Shown in pieces: positions 7,221-8,763 of a DNA stretch of 8,763 nt. This DNA is from Bacteroidales bacterium (GTDB lineage Bacteria > Bacteroidota > Bacteroidia > Bacteroidales > JALTDM01), in NCBI GenBank assembly GCA_027073875.1, contig JALTEO010000181.1, positions 1-8,763 of the forward strand, in the 5' to 3' direction. Both the position numbers and the translations under genes were made by a program. Every line of letters begins with the position of its first letter. Positions within the stretch are counted from its first letter, which is position 1. A model generated the notes under the pieces. That model was not told where the DNA came from. It did no database searches and saw only the letters and a list, made by a program, of their open reading frames with translations.

Positions 7221-7284
7221 TTCGTAATTTGTAATTCCTGCCAAAGGCATCCCTTGGGATAATTAATAATTCGTAATTAATAAT
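7221..7284. repeat. Mini-palindrome pair within short AT-rich repeats
   Basis: Two small inverted repeats lie side by side: GCCAAAGGC (7240-7248) and ATCCCTTGGGAT (7249-7260). As an alternative, CCAAAGG (7241-7247) can pair with CCCTTGG (7251-7257) with one mismatch around a CAT loop. The block is framed by TTCGTAATT at 7221-7229 and again at 7270-7278, and followed by two copies of AATTAATAAT (7261-7270, 7275-7284). The look is that of a dispersed intergenic repeat. It lies 41 bp beyond the aminopeptidase stop but has no U-tract to make it a clear terminator. Confidence 0.6.
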
Positions 7285-7300
7285 GTGTATTTTAAATCAA

Positions 7301-8758
7301 TTATGAATGTTTTATTTCCATTATTTTTAATTGCATAAATTTATGTAATAATGTAACACCTACACCTGTTCCGCCAACAGGATAATACCCATCGGCTTTG
7401 GTTAAATAGGCAGGACCGGCAATATCCAAATGAATATAAGGATAATCGGTAAACTTCTCAAGAAATTTTCCGGCAGTAATTGCTCCGGCAACCTTACCAC
7501 CAATATTTTTCATGTCGGCAACATCCGATTTCAACGATTCGGCATATTCATCCCAAAACGGAAATTCCACAATTCTTTCGTGTTGAATATCTCCGGCTTT
7601 TTTTAAGACTTTGAAGTTATCTGTCTCATTATCATTGGTCATTCCGACAATGGCATTGGGACCAATTGCCGCATGGGCAGAGCCCGTGAGTGTTGCTAAA
7701 TCAATAACTACCTCGGGATTATATTTTTGTGCATAACTCAGTGCATCGGCTAACAACATTCTGCCTTCGGCATCGGTATTTAAAACTTCCACCGTCATAC
7801 CATTGTGCATAGTTACTACATCTTGCGGGGCATATGCCTTATTGCCCGGGCGATTATCGGTAGCAGGAACCAACCCAATAACCCATACAGGCAATTTATT
7901 TTTTGCAATGGCATACATAGATCCGGCAACAGCAGCACCACCCGCCATATCACATTTCATCTCGTCCATACTGCCGGCAGTAGGTTTTAAACTCAAACCG
8001 CCGGTATCAAAGACAACACCCTTACCAACAAAAATGAATGGTTTTTTATTAATCGCATTTTTGGGCTTCCATTCCATAATGGTAAAAGTGGGCTCATCAA
8101 AACTACCTTTATTTACGGCAAGCAAACCACCCATCTTTAACGATTCTATCTTTTTCTTACCAAAAACTTCTACACGGAAACCGGCTTCTTGCCCCATCTG
8201 TTTCATTTGACTGGCAAATTCTTTAGCTGTCAAAAACGACACCGGTTCATTGACTAAATTACGCGTTTTATAAACTGCTGAAATTACATTTTGTAGTTGT
8301 TCTATCGTCGCATTATCTATGTCAGAGCTTATAAGTGAAATCTGTTCAACCGTAGATTTTTCTTCATCTTTATTTGTAAAATATTTATCGAAACGGTAAG
8401 CTGCCAGTACAAATCCCTCGGCAAACGGCAAACATAAAAATTGATTTTCCGTCATATCGTTAACGACGAGATTCTTTATTTTCCTGCCTTCGGTCTTTTT
8501 AAATATTTTGGCAGCGGCTTGTCTTATCTTCTCTACAGCTTTCTCATCATCAAGAGACTTTACAGTGTCGGCAACTACGATTTCTTTAAGATTTTGGAAA
8601 TCAGAAAGCGAGATAATTTCTTGTTTATCTTTTAGTTTACTATTGATAAACGCAATTTCTTGTTTTGAAAAACTCTTTTCCGGTAATTTTGTATATTTGT
8701 CTATGATAAAGACATTTACCTTAATTCTGTTTGGTGTTATTTTTTTTATTGTTATCAT
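7301..8758 (-). CDS. pepA: Leucyl aminopeptidase, M17 family
   Basis: This is a 485-residue cytosolic metallo-aminopeptidase that removes N-terminal residues from peptides and typically forms hexamers. The C-terminal catalytic domain (about 160-475) has every two-metal and catalytic residue: K246 and D251 (VGKGVVFDTGG), K258, D270 (MKCDMAGG), then D329, E331 and R333 within the signature NTDAEGRMLLADAL. These correspond to E. coli PepA K270, D275, K282, D293, D352, E354 and R356. The N-terminal domain (1-150) is divergent, as is usual; VFIIDKYTKL with FSKQEIAFI looks like the Bacteroidota form. The ATG at 8756-8758 is the only Met before residue 102, and a start there would remove most of the N-domain. 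The frame stays open to the right edge, so a start outside the window is possible. There is no signal peptide. The gene shares a strand with pdxA but is 296 bp away across repeats. Confidence 0.95.
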   Translation of the reverse strand: MITIKKITPNRIKVNVFIIDKYTKLPEKSFSKQEIAFINSKLKDKQEIISLSDFQNLKEIVVADTVKSLDDEKAVEKIRQAAAKIFKKTEGRKIKNLVVNDMTENQFLCLPFAEGFVLAAYRFDKYFTNKDEEKSTVEQISLISSDIDNATIEQLQNVISAVYKTRNLVNEPVSFLTAKEFASQMKQMGQEAGFRVEVFGKKKIESLKMGGLLAVNKGSFDEPTFTIMEWKPKNAINKKPFIFVGKGVVFDTGGLSLKPTAGSMDEMKCDMAGGAAVAGSMYAIAKNKLPVWVIGLVPATDNRPGNKAYAPQDVVTMHNGMTVEVLNTDAEGRMLLADALSYAQKYNPEVVIDLATLTGSAHAAIGPNAIVGMTNDNETDNFKVLKKAGDIQHERIVEFPFWDEYAESLKSDVADMKNIGGKVAGAITAGKFLEKFTDYPYIHLDIAGPAYLTKADGYYPVGGTGVGVTLLHKFMQLKIMEIKHS

Positions 8759-8763
8759 GATTC

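Noticed and set aside
7261..7284. The AATTAATAAT repeat as a terminator for the aminopeptidase gene.
   Set aside because: It is a direct repeat; the inverted pairing is only about five A/T pairs and no U-tract follows on the minus strand.
7005..7300. A CRISPR array in the repeat-rich gap.
   Set aside because: Repeats are of different kinds, too short and too few, spacing is irregular, and no cas gene is near.
7803..8210. A 135-codon plus-strand frame opposite the aminopeptidase gene.
   Set aside because: It covers the most conserved metal-binding part of the M17 enzyme on the other strand; its composition is what an antisense frame would give.

Overview
The window is a stretch of a Bacteroidota (Bacteroidetes) chromosome. 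The evidence is the gene order rpoB-rpoC-DUF3467, protein wording typical of the phylum (for example the RpoC N-terminus and the 'GDINGIGYE' motif in PdxA), AT-rich DNA, no recognisable Shine-Dalgarno sequences before the genes, and a promoter of the Bacteroidota type (TTG-N19-TAnnTTTG). I cannot place it below phylum with confidence.

Layout. Bases 1-1323 (+) are the 3' part of rpoB, cut by the left edge. rpoC (1348-5607) follows after 24 bp, then a small DUF3467 protein (5615-5929) after 7 bp; the three look like one operon. A perfect hairpin with an A-tract on one side and a T-tract on the other (5934-5962) ends this operon and can also end the converging minus-strand gene pdxA (5961-7004), whose stop codon lies in the T-tract. 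Upstream of pdxA is a 296-bp repeat-rich intergenic region (7005-7300). It holds two related hairpins that keep their pairing through a compensatory change, a good promoter match facing pdxA whose spacer is one of those hairpins, short direct repeats, a TTAAGG hexamer array, and a pair of adjacent mini-palindromes. A minus-strand M17 leucyl aminopeptidase gene (7301-8758) fills the rest; its start lies 5 bp from the right edge.

How the parts work together. rpoB and rpoC encode the catalytic subunits of RNA polymerase. The DUF3467 protein has no known role, but its place behind rpoC suggests a link to transcription or simply co-expression. pdxA (vitamin B6 synthesis) and the aminopeptidase (peptide turnover) are unrelated housekeeping genes that share a strand; the promoter-like signal between them suggests pdxA can be transcribed on its own.

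All clear coding genes are housekeeping or conserved, and I see no defence, mobile-gene or biosynthetic system. The most unusual material is the non-coding repeat cluster at 7018-7284.
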